A model generated the notes under the pieces. It saw only the letters and a program-made list of their open reading frames with translations. It searched no databases and was not told the origin of the DNA. Below, in pieces: positions 42,947-51,894 of a stretch of 64,000 bases of DNA; position 1 is the first letter of the stretch; each line of letters opens with the position of its first letter. A program made the position numbers and the translations under genes. Location of the stretch: NCBI GenBank assembly GCA_965250275.1, contig OZ252297.1, forward strand, positions 2,418,001 through 2,482,000. Direction: 5' to 3'. The DNA is from G965250275 sp965250275. GTDB lineage: Bacteria > Pseudomonadota > Alphaproteobacteria > Rhodobacterales > Rhodobacteraceae.

Positions 42947-43564
42947 CTAGGCGTCTTCTGACGCTGCGCGCGCTATGACCCATTCAAGGTCGGGCAGGCT
43001 GTCCTTTCCAAAGAACATTTCGTCTCCGACAAACATCGTCGGGGCACCAAACGCGCCACGCGCAACAGCGGCCGACGTGTTGTCGATCAGACCTTGTTTG
43101 ACATCATCGGTCTGGGTGGCGGCCATTATCTCACCGGCAGGCAGGCCAGCGTCGTCCAGAACCCCGGCGATCACTTCCGGTTCGTCCATTTTCTTGCCGT
43201 TGACCCACATCGCATCAAACACGGTGTCGAGATAGCGTTGTTCCCAGTCTTTGCTTTGGGCAAAGACCGCGCCGCGCATCACGCCAATGGTCATGATCGG
43301 GAAGTTCGGGTTCCAGTTGAACTGCAGCTCGTGACGCTGGACAAAGCGGGTGGTTTCCACCCTGAGATAATCGATTTTGCCTTTCACTCCGCCAAAGGCC
43401 TGAATGGGGCTTTGGTTCTGGGTGGCCTTGAAAATGCCCCCGAGCAAGACAGGCACATAGACCAGGTCCGCCCCGACGCGTTGCGCAAAATCGGGCAGCA
43501 CCTTGTGCATGAGGAATGCGTTCGGGCTGCCAAAATCATACAGAAATTCGATTTTTTGTGTCAC
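42947..43564 (-). CDS. 2-hydroxychromene-2-carboxylate isomerase family protein
   Basis: 205 residues, DsbA-like kappa-class GST fold. EFLYDFGSPNAFLMHKVLPD carries Ser13, the glutathione-contacting residue of this family; GAPTMFVGDEMFFGKDSLPD is the conserved end. Family members isomerise aromatic ring-cleavage products using glutathione. Translationally coupled to an atypical SDR (ATGA) and a GST: an all-glutathione-linked operon. Converges on livF after ten bases. Confidence 0.9.
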   Translation of the reverse strand: MTQKIEFLYDFGSPNAFLMHKVLPDFAQRVGADLVYVPVLLGGIFKATQNQSPIQAFGGVKGKIDYLRVETTRFVQRHELQFNWNPNFPIMTIGVMRGAVFAQSKDWEQRYLDTVFDAMWVNGKKMDEPEVIAGVLDDAGLPAGEIMAATQTDDVKQGLIDNTSAAVARGAFGAPTMFVGDEMFFGKDSLPDLEWVIARAASEDA

Positions 43565-44295
43565 CAGCTCTCTCCATAGGGGCGCAGGTCCATTTCAAAC
43601 GTCCACGCATCGCGGCTTTGATGTGCGAGAGTCCAGTAGGCCTCGCCAACGGAGTCCGGGTTCATCAGGGTATCCGGCGGGATACTGTCCGGGTCGCCCC
43701 CTGCCTCCCGCATCCGTTCCCGCACAAAGGCAGTGTCAACGCCCGCGTCAATGATCAGATGGGCGACGTGGATGTTTTGTGGCCCAAGCTCCTTGGCCAG
43801 CGACTGCGCCAAAGCGCGCAGGCCTGCCTTGCCAGCGGAAAAGGCCGCGTAGCCGCTATTGCCGCGCATCGAGGCGGACGCCCCGGTGAAAAAGATCGCA
43901 CCCCGCCCGCGCGGGACCATGTATCGGGCGGCCTCACGACCGGTGAAAAACCCGGCAAAGCAAGCCATCTCCCAGACCTTTCGAAAGACCCGCGCGGTGG
44001 TGTCCAGAATGTCGAAACGGACGTTCCCCCCAACATTGAAAATCACGACATCGATCGGGCCGACGTCGGCCTCGATGCTGCGAAAAACCTCCGCGACGCT
44101 GTCTTCGTCCCGCGCATCCATCCCGTAGGCATGTGCGGTTCCGCCGGCCTCTTCGATCTCCGTAACGAGAGGCGCGAGCTTGTCGCCGTTTCGACGCCCA
44201 AGGCACACGGTATAGCCGCCCGAAGCGAAGCGTTTTGCGATGGCGGCGCCGATGTAATCGCCCGCACCGATGACAAAAACGATGGGCTGTGTCAT
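43561..44295 (-). CDS. Atypical SDR family protein, catalytic Tyr replaced by Phe
   Basis: 244 residues. Rossmann loop VIGAGDYIGAAIAKRF departs from TGxxxGxG. Where a classical SDR has YxxxK, this one has Phe152-Ser-Ala-Gly-Lys156 (GYAAFSAGKAGLRALAQSLA); Tyr149 is three residues off. A known subgroup has the same change, and its activity is unclear. Overlaps both operon neighbours by four bases. Confidence 0.88.
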   Translation of the reverse strand: MTQPIVFVIGAGDYIGAAIAKRFASGGYTVCLGRRNGDKLAPLVTEIEEAGGTAHAYGMDARDEDSVAEVFRSIEADVGPIDVVIFNVGGNVRFDILDTTARVFRKVWEMACFAGFFTGREAARYMVPRGRGAIFFTGASASMRGNSGYAAFSAGKAGLRALAQSLAKELGPQNIHVAHLIIDAGVDTAFVRERMREAGGDPDSIPPDTLMNPDSVGEAYWTLAHQSRDAWTFEMDLRPYGESW

Positions 44296-44897
44296 TGGGC
44301 CTCCGCAGCCTGGAACGCTGGCCGGTTTGTCAGCCGCTCAATGTAAGGCGGCAAGTTGGGTTTGTCGTCCAGATCGGCACCAAAACGGCTGGCCATGATG
44401 ACAGCATGGCCTGTCATAACGTCCGCAGCTGTGAAGTCTCGGGCCAGATAATCGCGGCCTTCCATATGTTGGTTCACTGCGTGCAACATCTGGCCCAGCA
44501 ACTTGGTCGAGCGCTTGGCGTGTTGTTCGCTGCGCCGCTCGGGTGGAAGCAGGATCGTTTCCACCACAATTGAATTCATCGGGGGCATGATCATGCCTTC
44601 GGCATAGTGCAGCCACTGCAGATAGTTCGCAAATTCCGGATCGTCGACGAGCGGCTGCAAACGCCCATCACCGTATTTTGCAAGAATGTACTGCACAATG
44701 GCGCCGGACTCGAACAAGGTGATCTCACCATCCTCAAGGGCAGGCACGCGACCCATGGGATGAATCGCCAGGTAGTCTGGACCGCGCATTTCCTTCTGGC
44801 CCAGTTCAAAGCGTTCGATCTCGTAGCTGAGCCCCAATTCTTCCATCAGCCAGGCGACCCGTACGGCGCGGCTGCCTGGTGCAAAATACAGTTTCAC
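44292..44897 (-). CDS. Glutathione S-transferase family protein
   Basis: 201 residues from a GTG ending at 44897 with GGAGGAC upstream; longer frames upstream lack fold support. Thioredoxin-like N-terminus (LYFAPGSRAVRVAWLMEELG, ALEDGEITLFESGAIVQYIL with the glutathione-binding Glu-Ser) and helical C-terminal domain ending RLTNRPAFQAAEAQ. First gene of the minus-strand GST-SDR-isomerase operon and divergent from the HxlR regulator. Confidence 0.9.
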   Translation of the reverse strand: MKLYFAPGSRAVRVAWLMEELGLSYEIERFELGQKEMRGPDYLAIHPMGRVPALEDGEITLFESGAIVQYILAKYGDGRLQPLVDDPEFANYLQWLHYAEGMIMPPMNSIVVETILLPPERRSEQHAKRSTKLLGQMLHAVNQHMEGRDYLARDFTAADVMTGHAVIMASRFGADLDDKPNLPPYIERLTNRPAFQAAEAQ

Positions 44898-44976
44898 GTG
44901 TTGTCCTCCCCGGCGCGTTTGACAAGTGTCGCGGCCTGACTCAAACTGTAACTTCCGATTTTGAAGGGAGTCAATC

Positions 44977-45456
44977 ATGGCGCGCGCCGATCTTGCCAAA
45001 TCCGACTGCGCCGTCGCACGGGCCATCGAACGGGTGGGGGATCCCTGGACGCTGATGATCCTGCGCGCCATGTTTCTCGGAGCGCGCCGGTTCGATCAGT
45101 TGCAGCAGAGCACCGGGGCATCTCCACATATCCTTAGTGAACGGCTGAAGCGGCTGTGCGCCGATGATGTCTTGCACCGCCGGTTGTACTCACATCATCC
45201 TCCGCGCCATGAATATCTGTTGACGGAGAAGGGCCGCGATCTCTGGTCCGTGGTCATCACGTTGCGGGCGTGGGGAGAAAAATGGGTGCCACGAGATGGG
45301 CCAAAGGATCTGCGGCTCTTTCACAAAGGGTGCGGCGCTGAAATGATGCCCCGACTCGCGTGCCCGGAATGTGGTGCGCCCATGCAGGCCCATGATTGCC
45401 AAGCCGTTCCAAACATCAAAACTGCCATGACCCCCGTATCCAGGAGATCGCAATGA
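44977..45456 (+). CDS. HxlR family transcriptional regulator
   Basis: 159 residues. Winged HTH: DCAVARAIERVGDPWTLMIL, GARRFDQLQQSTGASPHILS, HHPPRHEYLLTEKGRDLWSV. The C-terminal CGAEMMPRLACPECGAP is an extra Cys-rich segment. HxlR proteins often sense thiol-reactive electrophiles through Cys17-type residues; Cys11 here lies in the usual place. Divergent from the GST operon (79 bases) and overlapped by the following enoyl-CoA hydratase gene (ATGA). Confidence 0.9.
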   Translation: MARADLAKSDCAVARAIERVGDPWTLMILRAMFLGARRFDQLQQSTGASPHILSERLKRLCADDVLHRRLYSHHPPRHEYLLTEKGRDLWSVVITLRAWGEKWVPRDGPKDLRLFHKGCGAEMMPRLACPECGAPMQAHDCQAVPNIKTAMTPVSRRSQ

Positions 45457-46208
45457 CTGACGCCCCCAACCTGATCCGCAGCCTCTCAGACGACGGGATA
45501 CTGACGCTGACTTTGAACCGGGGACCGGTGAACGCGCTCTCAGCGCCCTTTCTGATGGAACTTGCTGAGACCTTTGAAAGTGTTGGCTCGGACAAAGCTG
45601 TGCGGGCCGTGGTTGTGAACAGCGCCTTCAAGGTTTTCTCTGCCGGACTGGACCTGAAAGAGGCCCAAGGGTTTGACCATGAGCAACAGGCTGCCATTGT
45701 GCACGGGCTGAACGTTGGTTTTCTCGCCCAGTTTGCCTGTCCGAAGCCGGTTGTTGCCGCAGTGGGCGGGGCCGCGATTGCCGGTGGTTTGTTTTTCGTG
45801 CTGGCGGCGGATCTCCGTGTGGCCAGCCCAAAAGCGCGCCTTGGCTTGGCTGAGGTGCGCGTGGGTGTCGATTTCCCGGTTGGTCCGATGGAGATTGCGC
45901 GCGCCACGCTCGATCCAAATGCCCTGCGCCGGCTGATGCTGACCGGGCAGCCAATGGATGCCGCCACGGCACATCAAAGCGGCATCATCGATCACTTATG
46001 CGATCCCGACGACCTGATGGAAACGGCGATTGAGCAGGCGCGGGTACTGGCCGGATCACCATCGGGGGCGTATGCGGCTGTGAAGCACCAAATCCGCGGC
46101 GACGTGATTGCGCAGATCGAACAGGCAGTCGCAAACCCGGCTTCCCGCCCCGAAGGCGGCTGGTACACCGATGAGACAAGGGACGCGATGCAGAGGATGA
46201 TCGGCTGA
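45453..46208 (+). CDS. Enoyl-CoA hydratase/isomerase family protein
   Basis: 251 residues from ATG 45453 in the ATGA overlap with HxlR (CAGGAGA upstream). LTLNRGPVNALSAPFLMELA, oxyanion hole VFSAGLDLKEAQ and AAVGGAAIAGGLFFVLAADL; the catalytic-Glu region reads LGLAEVRVGVDFPVGPMEI. Delta-isomerase-like features (absence of the second Glu) suggest isomerase rather than hydratase, not decisive. Confidence 0.88.
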   Translation: MTDAPNLIRSLSDDGILTLTLNRGPVNALSAPFLMELAETFESVGSDKAVRAVVVNSAFKVFSAGLDLKEAQGFDHEQQAAIVHGLNVGFLAQFACPKPVVAAVGGAAIAGGLFFVLAADLRVASPKARLGLAEVRVGVDFPVGPMEIARATLDPNALRRLMLTGQPMDAATAHQSGIIDHLCDPDDLMETAIEQARVLAGSPSGAYAAVKHQIRGDVIAQIEQAVANPASRPEGGWYTDETRDAMQRMIG

Positions 46209-46230
46209 CGCTTTTCGGAAAGGAAGAGAT

Positions 46231-47013
46231 ATGACGGACGCTCCAATCCTGCTCGAACGACAAGGCCCGGTCGCTGAAATCACTCTGAACCGGCCCGATG
46301 CGCTCAATGCAATGTCGCGCGCGATGGTCGCCGCACTCACACGAACCATCCGGGACTTGTCGGACGATAAGGAACTGCGGGCCATCGTTCTGACCGGGGC
46401 AGGGCGCGCGTTCTGCTGCGGGCTTGATCTCAAGGAGATGGCACAGCCCGGCGCGACCAGCGCATTTGACTGGCACGGTCCCGAAAGCCTCTTTGGTGTG
46501 GTGGGCGCCTGTCCTCATCCGATCATATCTGCCGTGAATGGGTATGCGATCACGGGCGGTCTGGAACTGGCGCTGTTGGGTGATTTCCTGATCGCGGATC
46601 CCTCCGCGCAGTTCGCCGACACCCATGCCCGTGTCGGCATCACACCAAGCTGGGGCCTGACCCAGATTCTGCCTCGGCTGATCGGCATCAACCGCGCCCG
46701 GCAGATGTCACTGACCGGCGGGTTTGTGGACGCCCAAACGGCATATGACTGGGGCCTGGTCAACGAGGTTGTGGGCGAAGGCGAACTGCGCGAGCGCGCG
46801 CACGAACTGGCCATCCAAATTGCCGAAACTGACCGCTCGACTCTCGGCAGAATTCGCGCTCTGATCAGACAGAGTGTCGAGCTGCCGCTGTCGGAGGCCC
46901 TTGCGGCCGAGGCGGCTGTGTTTGACGCCCATATTGCCGGCGTGACGCCTGAAGACGTTGCGCGCGGACGCGAGTCGGTGACCAAACGCGGACGCAACCT
47001 CGTCCGAAAGTGA
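46231..47013 (+). CDS. Enoyl-CoA hydratase family protein
   Basis: 260 residues. ITLNRPDALNAMSRAMVAAL, FCCGLDLKEMAQ (oxyanion hole), SAVNGYAITGGLELALLGDF, ADTHARVGITPSWGLTQILP. Tail ESVTKRGRNLVRK. Crotonase superfamily; hydration or isomerisation of acyl-CoA. GGAAAGGAAGAG ribosome binding site. Confidence 0.9.
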   Translation: MTDAPILLERQGPVAEITLNRPDALNAMSRAMVAALTRTIRDLSDDKELRAIVLTGAGRAFCCGLDLKEMAQPGATSAFDWHGPESLFGVVGACPHPIISAVNGYAITGGLELALLGDFLIADPSAQFADTHARVGITPSWGLTQILPRLIGINRARQMSLTGGFVDAQTAYDWGLVNEVVGEGELRERAHELAIQIAETDRSTLGRIRALIRQSVELPLSEALAAEAAVFDAHIAGVTPEDVARGRESVTKRGRNLVRK

Positions 47014-47025
47014 GAGGGACAGATC

Positions 47026-48267
47026 ATGGATGGAACGGCGGCGATCCGCGCGGGATTTGACGCGGAGCGGCTGACACGCATCCGCGATTGGATGCAGGGC
47101 TATGTTGATCAACGCAAGTTTGCCGGATGCGCCACTCTGATTGCCCGCGGCGGCGAGGAAGTGTTCTATCACGACTGTGGTCTGCGCAACGTCGAAGCGC
47201 GTCTGCCGTGGCAGCGCGAGACCGTCGCGCGGATCTATTCGATGACCAAACCGGTCACTACGGTGGCGGCAATGATGTTGATGGAACGTGGATTGTTCCA
47301 CCTCGACGCGCCGATTTCCGAGTTTCTGCCCGAGTTCAAAGATTGCCACGCGCTGATCCCCGGCGCGACCCGGATCGATCAGGTCGAGCCTGTGGCGACT
47401 CCGACGGTGCATCAGGTGCTGACCCATACGTCCGGGATGAGCTATCCATTCAATCCCGGTGTGTTGCCCGAAGCGATGCACGCGGCAGACCTTGTCTTTC
47501 ATCCTCAGGCGAACACGCTTGAGGAGCAGACCAAAGAAGTGGCGGCCCTGCCGTTGGCGTTCCGTCCGGGGACCCGTTGGGAATACTCGGTTGGCATCGA
47601 TGTGGTTGGCCGTATCGTCGAAGTGGTGTCGGGGCGCTCCCTCGACTCAGTTTTTCGATCTGATGTTCTCGACCCGCTCGGAATGACCCGCACCGCTTTT
47701 GCTGCGCAGCCTGACACGGGCGAACAGTTCGCGGCGCTCTACACGCCGCTGGCGGGCGACGCGATGGATTTGAACGCCGCACGCGGCGGGGGCGAAAGTC
47801 TGCGTCTGACGGATTCGCCCGAGAAATCACCCTGGCACGGAACGACGTGTTTTTCGGGCGGTGGAGGTCTGCTGGGCACCATCGACGATTACATGCGATT
47901 TGCCGAGATGCTGCGACAGGGCGGCGCATTGGGGGATGTGCGTTTGCTGTCGCCGCACACGGTTGCCTTCATGGCTCGCAATCACCTGCCGGGCGATATC
48001 GCGTCCATGGGACCGCAAAGTTTTGCCGAGCAACCGATGGAAGGCATGGGCTTTGGGCTTGGAGGTGCGGTGGTTCTGGATCCCGGCCGGGCGCGGTGCC
48101 CCGGATCCGTCGGCGATTTCAGCTGGGGCGGCATGGCGTCCACTTTTTTCTGGGTGGACCCGGTTCTGAATCTCTCCGTCGTCTTCTTCACACAACTCTC
48201 GCCATCCTCGTCTTATCCCGCCCGTCCCCAGCTGAAGGCACTTGTGCATGGAGCACTGGTCTCTTGA
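47026..48267 (+). CDS. Serine hydrolase, class C beta-lactamase fold
   Basis: 413 residues. Nucleophile motif YSMTKPVTTVAAMMLM (SxxK, near residue 74), YSVGIDVVGRIVEVVSG supplying the Tyr of YxN, and HGTTCFSGGGGLLGTIDDYM. No signal peptide, so cytoplasmic. Family members are esterases, lactonases or amidases; next to CoA ligases it may open a lactone or ester. The stop overlaps the start of the ligase gene. Confidence 0.88.
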   Translation: MDGTAAIRAGFDAERLTRIRDWMQGYVDQRKFAGCATLIARGGEEVFYHDCGLRNVEARLPWQRETVARIYSMTKPVTTVAAMMLMERGLFHLDAPISEFLPEFKDCHALIPGATRIDQVEPVATPTVHQVLTHTSGMSYPFNPGVLPEAMHAADLVFHPQANTLEEQTKEVAALPLAFRPGTRWEYSVGIDVVGRIVEVVSGRSLDSVFRSDVLDPLGMTRTAFAAQPDTGEQFAALYTPLAGDAMDLNAARGGGESLRLTDSPEKSPWHGTTCFSGGGGLLGTIDDYMRFAEMLRQGGALGDVRLLSPHTVAFMARNHLPGDIASMGPQSFAEQPMEGMGFGLGGAVVLDPGRARCPGSVGDFSWGGMASTFFWVDPVLNLSVVFFTQLSPSSSYPARPQLKALVHGALVS

Positions 48268-50225
48268 GCGAGCCAAGACCGATCCTTTGGACCCCGACGC
48301 AGGAACGGATCGATGGCGCCCGCCTTGCGGCATACCAAAGGTTCCTCGCTGACACGCGCGATCTGGCATTTGCTGATTATCCGGCACTGTGGGACTGGAG
48401 CGTCACGGATCTGGACGGCTTCTGGCAGTCAATCTGGGACTTCTTCGATTTGAAGGCCGATGTGCCGCACACTGAGGTTCTTGGCCACCGCGCTTTGCCC
48501 GGTGCGGTCTGGTTTCCCGGTTGTCAGCTCAACTTCGCCGATCAGATGGTGCGCGCGGCAGAGTATAAGCCGAACGCAGTGGCACTGAGCTTGTATTCGG
48601 AAACCTTCGGTCAGACCAACCTGACATGGGCAGAGCTGCGCAGTCGGGTCGCCAATGTTGCGGAGAACCTGCGCAGAATGGGCGTCGGGCAGGGCGACAG
48701 AGTTGTGGCCATCCTTCCGAATGCACCGGATGCCATCATCGCGTTTCTGGCCACCGCCAGTCTCGGGGCGATCTGGTCGCTGTGCGCGCCGGATATGGGG
48801 CATGTGGCGATCCTGGACCGGTTTCGTCAGATCGCGCCGAAAGTCCTGATCGCGCAGGATGGGTACGTGCATGGCGGCCAGATGGTGGATCGCAGCGCCG
48901 TGTTGAACACGATCCGCGAAGGGTTGGAGAGCCTCACTCATACGGTGATGGTCTCCGTTGCATCAGATCCGCCCGCGGGCACGGTGCCATGGGACAGTAT
49001 GACCGAGGGCGACGCGGTCTATGCCAGCACTCCAGTGCCCTTCGATCACCCGCTCTGGGTCGTGTATTCGTCCGGAACCACCGGAAACCCGAAGCCCATC
49101 GTGCATGGGCATGGTGGCGTGCTTCTGGAAGGGGCAAAACAGTCCCTGCATCAGGACCTCGGACCTGATGATCACTTTTGCTGGCTGACCTCCTCCGGCT
49201 GGATCATGTGGAATGCGCAGTTCTGTGCGCTGGGGCAGGGGGCTCGGGTTCTGCTCTTTGAAGGGGCGCCCAATCACCCCGATATGCTGGCGGTCTGGCG
49301 TGTCGTCGCCGAAGAGCGGTTGACCTATTTTGGCGCGGGTGCTGCGTTTTTCACAACATGCCTGAAAGCGGGTGTGCGACCACGGGATGTTCTCGATCTG
49401 TCTGCCCTCACCGGTTTGGGCGCTACGGGATCCCCTCTGACGTCGGATGCCTATGACTGGATCTACGATGCGGTCAACCCGAACATCTGGCTGGCGCCGA
49501 TTTCGGGCGGGACAGATCTTGCCGGTGCCTTTGTCGGCGGCAATGTGATGCTTCCGGTACGGGCGGGCGAGATGCAGTGCCGTCTGTTGGGGAATGCAGT
49601 GCGGGCTTACGACGTGGACGGGCAGGAAGTCTTTGACGAGGTCGGGGAGCTGGTGTGCACCGAGCCGTTGCCGTCCATGCCTCTGTACTTCTGGGGGGAC
49701 GAGGACGGGAGCCGCTTACACGACAGCTACTTTGACACCTACCCGGGCGTATGGCGGCACGGGGACTGGATCGAGATCACGCCCGAAGGCGGGTCCGTGA
49801 TCTATGGCCGCTCGGACGCCACGATCAATCGCAAGGGCCTGCGGTTGGGATCGTCAGAGATTTACCAGGCTGTAGAAGGGCTCGAGGAGGTTTTGGATTC
49901 GCTGGTCGTGGATCTGGAGTTCCTGGGCCGTGACAGCTTCATGCCGTTGTTCGTTGTGCTCAAGGATGGTCGGTCTCTCGACCAGGCACTTACATCAAAG
50001 ATCAACGGTGCAATCCGCGACTCCGTTTCTCCGCGCTTTGTTCCCAACGAGATCGTGCAGATTGCTGAGGTGCCTCGCACGCTGTCGGGAAAGAAGCTGG
50101 AAGTTCCCGTGAAAAAGCTCCTCTTGGGCGGGGATGCCGCCCGCATTGTGAACCGGGATTCGATGGTCAATCCCGACAGTTTTGACTTCTTCATTGACTA
50201 CGCCAGCCAGAAGGCTCTGACATGA
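48264..50225 (+). CDS. Acetoacetate-CoA ligase
   Basis: 653 residues from TTG 48264, which overlaps the preceding stop as TTGA and has GGAG upstream; frames further upstream lie inside the hydrolase. AMP-forming ligase: AILPNAPDAIIAFLATASLG, VVYSSGTTGNPKPIVHGHGG (P-loop), ISGGTDLAGAFVGG, RHGDWIEITPEGG, VPRTLSGKKLEVPVKKLLLG with the catalytic Lys. Length and order match acetoacetyl-CoA synthetases. Activates acetoacetate or a related 3-oxoacid. Confidence 0.92.
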   Translation: MSEPRPILWTPTQERIDGARLAAYQRFLADTRDLAFADYPALWDWSVTDLDGFWQSIWDFFDLKADVPHTEVLGHRALPGAVWFPGCQLNFADQMVRAAEYKPNAVALSLYSETFGQTNLTWAELRSRVANVAENLRRMGVGQGDRVVAILPNAPDAIIAFLATASLGAIWSLCAPDMGHVAILDRFRQIAPKVLIAQDGYVHGGQMVDRSAVLNTIREGLESLTHTVMVSVASDPPAGTVPWDSMTEGDAVYASTPVPFDHPLWVVYSSGTTGNPKPIVHGHGGVLLEGAKQSLHQDLGPDDHFCWLTSSGWIMWNAQFCALGQGARVLLFEGAPNHPDMLAVWRVVAEERLTYFGAGAAFFTTCLKAGVRPRDVLDLSALTGLGATGSPLTSDAYDWIYDAVNPNIWLAPISGGTDLAGAFVGGNVMLPVRAGEMQCRLLGNAVRAYDVDGQEVFDEVGELVCTEPLPSMPLYFWGDEDGSRLHDSYFDTYPGVWRHGDWIEITPEGGSVIYGRSDATINRKGLRLGSSEIYQAVEGLEEVLDSLVVDLEFLGRDSFMPLFVVLKDGRSLDQALTSKINGAIRDSVSPRFVPNEIVQIAEVPRTLSGKKLEVPVKKLLLGGDAARIVNRDSMVNPDSFDFFIDYASQKALT

Positions 50226-51091
50226 CTGATCCTGCCGCCGAACTCCTTGATCTGCTGGACATCGAGCAATTGGAAGTGGACCTGTTCCGCGGGACGGGCG
50301 CAGGCGGGGAGACCACCACCCGGATCTTTGGAGGCCATGTGATCGCACAGGCGCTGGCCGCCGCCTACAAGACCGTCGAGGACCGGTTGTGCCATTCCTT
50401 GCACGCATACTTCATTCGCCCCGGTGACCCCTCCATTCCGGTGATCTATCAGGTCGATCGCGCGCGTGATGGCGGCAGCTTCACTACCCGCAGAGTGGTC
50501 GCGATCCAGCATGGGCGGCAGATCCTGAACATGTCGGCGTCTTTTCACGTTCAGGAAGACGGTTGGGACTACCAGCACACCATGCCTGACGTGCCTGGGC
50601 CCGAAGGTTTGCTCAACCGTGACGCACTGCGCGAGCAGAACGTGGACCGCATTCCCGAGCGGTACCGGGAGGATTTTTTGCGCCTGCGCCCGATTGAACT
50701 GCGAGAAGTCGCGCCACGGGATTTCTTTGCGCCGGACCCGGTGGACGATGCCAATCACGTTTGGTTCCGGATGGAGGCTGCGCAGGGGCAGGGGCCGCAG
50801 ATGCAGCATTGTTTGCTGGCCTATGCCTCAGACATGAACCTGCTGGGATCCTCGCTGCGTCCGCATGGGCTGACATGGTTTCAGGGCAAGGTTATGACCG
50901 CCAGTCTGGATCATGCGATGTGGTTTCATGGACCGATCGAGTTCGAGAACTGGCACCTCTACACCATGGATGCGCCGTTCACCGGGGGCGGCCGCGGGTT
51001 CAACCGCGGCGCCATTTACACCCGCGATGGGCGCCTGATGGCCAGTGTTGCCCAGGAAGGCCTTGTTCGCCCGCTCCGCCCCAAGACCTGA
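50222..51091 (+). CDS. Acyl-CoA thioesterase II (TesB family)
   Basis: 289 residues. Double hot-dog: RIFGGHVIAQALAAAYKTVE, SLHAYFIRPGDPSIPVIYQV, SLDHAMWFHGPIEFENWHLY, GFNRGAIYTRDGRLMASVAQ. Releases free acids from acyl-CoA, maybe to relieve CoA trapping. ATGA overlap with the ligase gene; end of the HxlR-led plus-strand operon. Confidence 0.93.
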   Translation: MTDPAAELLDLLDIEQLEVDLFRGTGAGGETTTRIFGGHVIAQALAAAYKTVEDRLCHSLHAYFIRPGDPSIPVIYQVDRARDGGSFTTRRVVAIQHGRQILNMSASFHVQEDGWDYQHTMPDVPGPEGLLNRDALREQNVDRIPERYREDFLRLRPIELREVAPRDFFAPDPVDDANHVWFRMEAAQGQGPQMQHCLLAYASDMNLLGSSLRPHGLTWFQGKVMTASLDHAMWFHGPIEFENWHLYTMDAPFTGGGRGFNRGAIYTRDGRLMASVAQEGLVRPLRPKT

Positions 51092-51114
51092 GTGATCCTA
51101 GGGTGGGTATCGCG

Positions 51115-51885
51115 TCAGACGCGCGCCCCAAAGGTCCTGTTCAGCTTGCGCATTCCGCCGATCCAGCGGTCATAATCCGCCGTTTTAAGGCGCATGTAAT
51201 CCAGAACCTGTGGATGCGGCAGCACAAGGAAGGTTTCATCCCGGATGGCTTGGATACAGGCCTCTGCCACGGGTTCCGGCTCCAGCATGCCATCCAGGGC
51301 CGCAACGCCGTCCTCATGGCCACGCGTCATCTCCGAACGGACGGCTTGAGGGCATAACACGGACACCTTGATGCCGTCGTCGCCATGGGTCAGCGCAATC
51401 CACTCAGCCAGCGCGACCGCGGCGTGTTTGGTCACGCCATAGGGCGCGGCGCCGACTTGGTTCAGCAGACCCGCTGCAGAGGCCGTGTTCAGGAAGTAAC
51501 CGCCCCCGCGCGCGACCATACGTGGGATAAGATGGCGTGCGGCCCAGACATGGGACATCACGTTGATCTCCCAGATCCGCTGCCAGTCTTCGTCGGGGGC
51601 ATCGACCCCCCCGATCACCAGAATGCCGGCGTTTGAGCAGAAAAGATCAACGGGGCCGATGTCTGTTTCGACTGTTTCGATCAGGTTTACCAGTTCGGAT
51701 TCGACACCGACGTTGACACCGTAGCCTGTGCCGCCAATCTCGGCGGCCACAGACTTTGCGCCATCAGCGTTCAGGTCAACACAGACCACATGCGCGGCCC
51801 CTTCGGCAGCACACCGTTCAGCCAGCGCCTTGCCAATTCCGCTCGCGGCGCCGGTCACAACGACAATCTTGTTTTTCAGTTCCAT
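51115..51885 (-). CDS. SDR family oxidoreductase
   Basis: 256 residues. KIVVVTGAASGIGKALAERC, NAGILVIGGVD, active site APYGVTKHAAVALAEWIALT. C-terminal part is PHPQVLDYMRLKTADYDRWI, as in the larger-substrate SDRs. Ten bases after the following SDR in transcription order; last gene of a three-gene unit headed by an acyl-CoA ligase. Confidence 0.9.
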   Translation of the reverse strand: MELKNKIVVVTGAASGIGKALAERCAAEGAAHVVCVDLNADGAKSVAAEIGGTGYGVNVGVESELVNLIETVETDIGPVDLFCSNAGILVIGGVDAPDEDWQRIWEINVMSHVWAARHLIPRMVARGGGYFLNTASAAGLLNQVGAAPYGVTKHAAVALAEWIALTHGDDGIKVSVLCPQAVRSEMTRGHEDGVAALDGMLEPEPVAEACIQAIRDETFLVLPHPQVLDYMRLKTADYDRWIGGMRKLNRTFGARV

Positions 51886-51894
51886 AACAGATCC

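Noticed and set aside
47847..48263. Longer ligase reading frame starting within the hydrolase gene
   Set aside because: The extra residues are out of frame with the real serine hydrolase and have no ligase homology.
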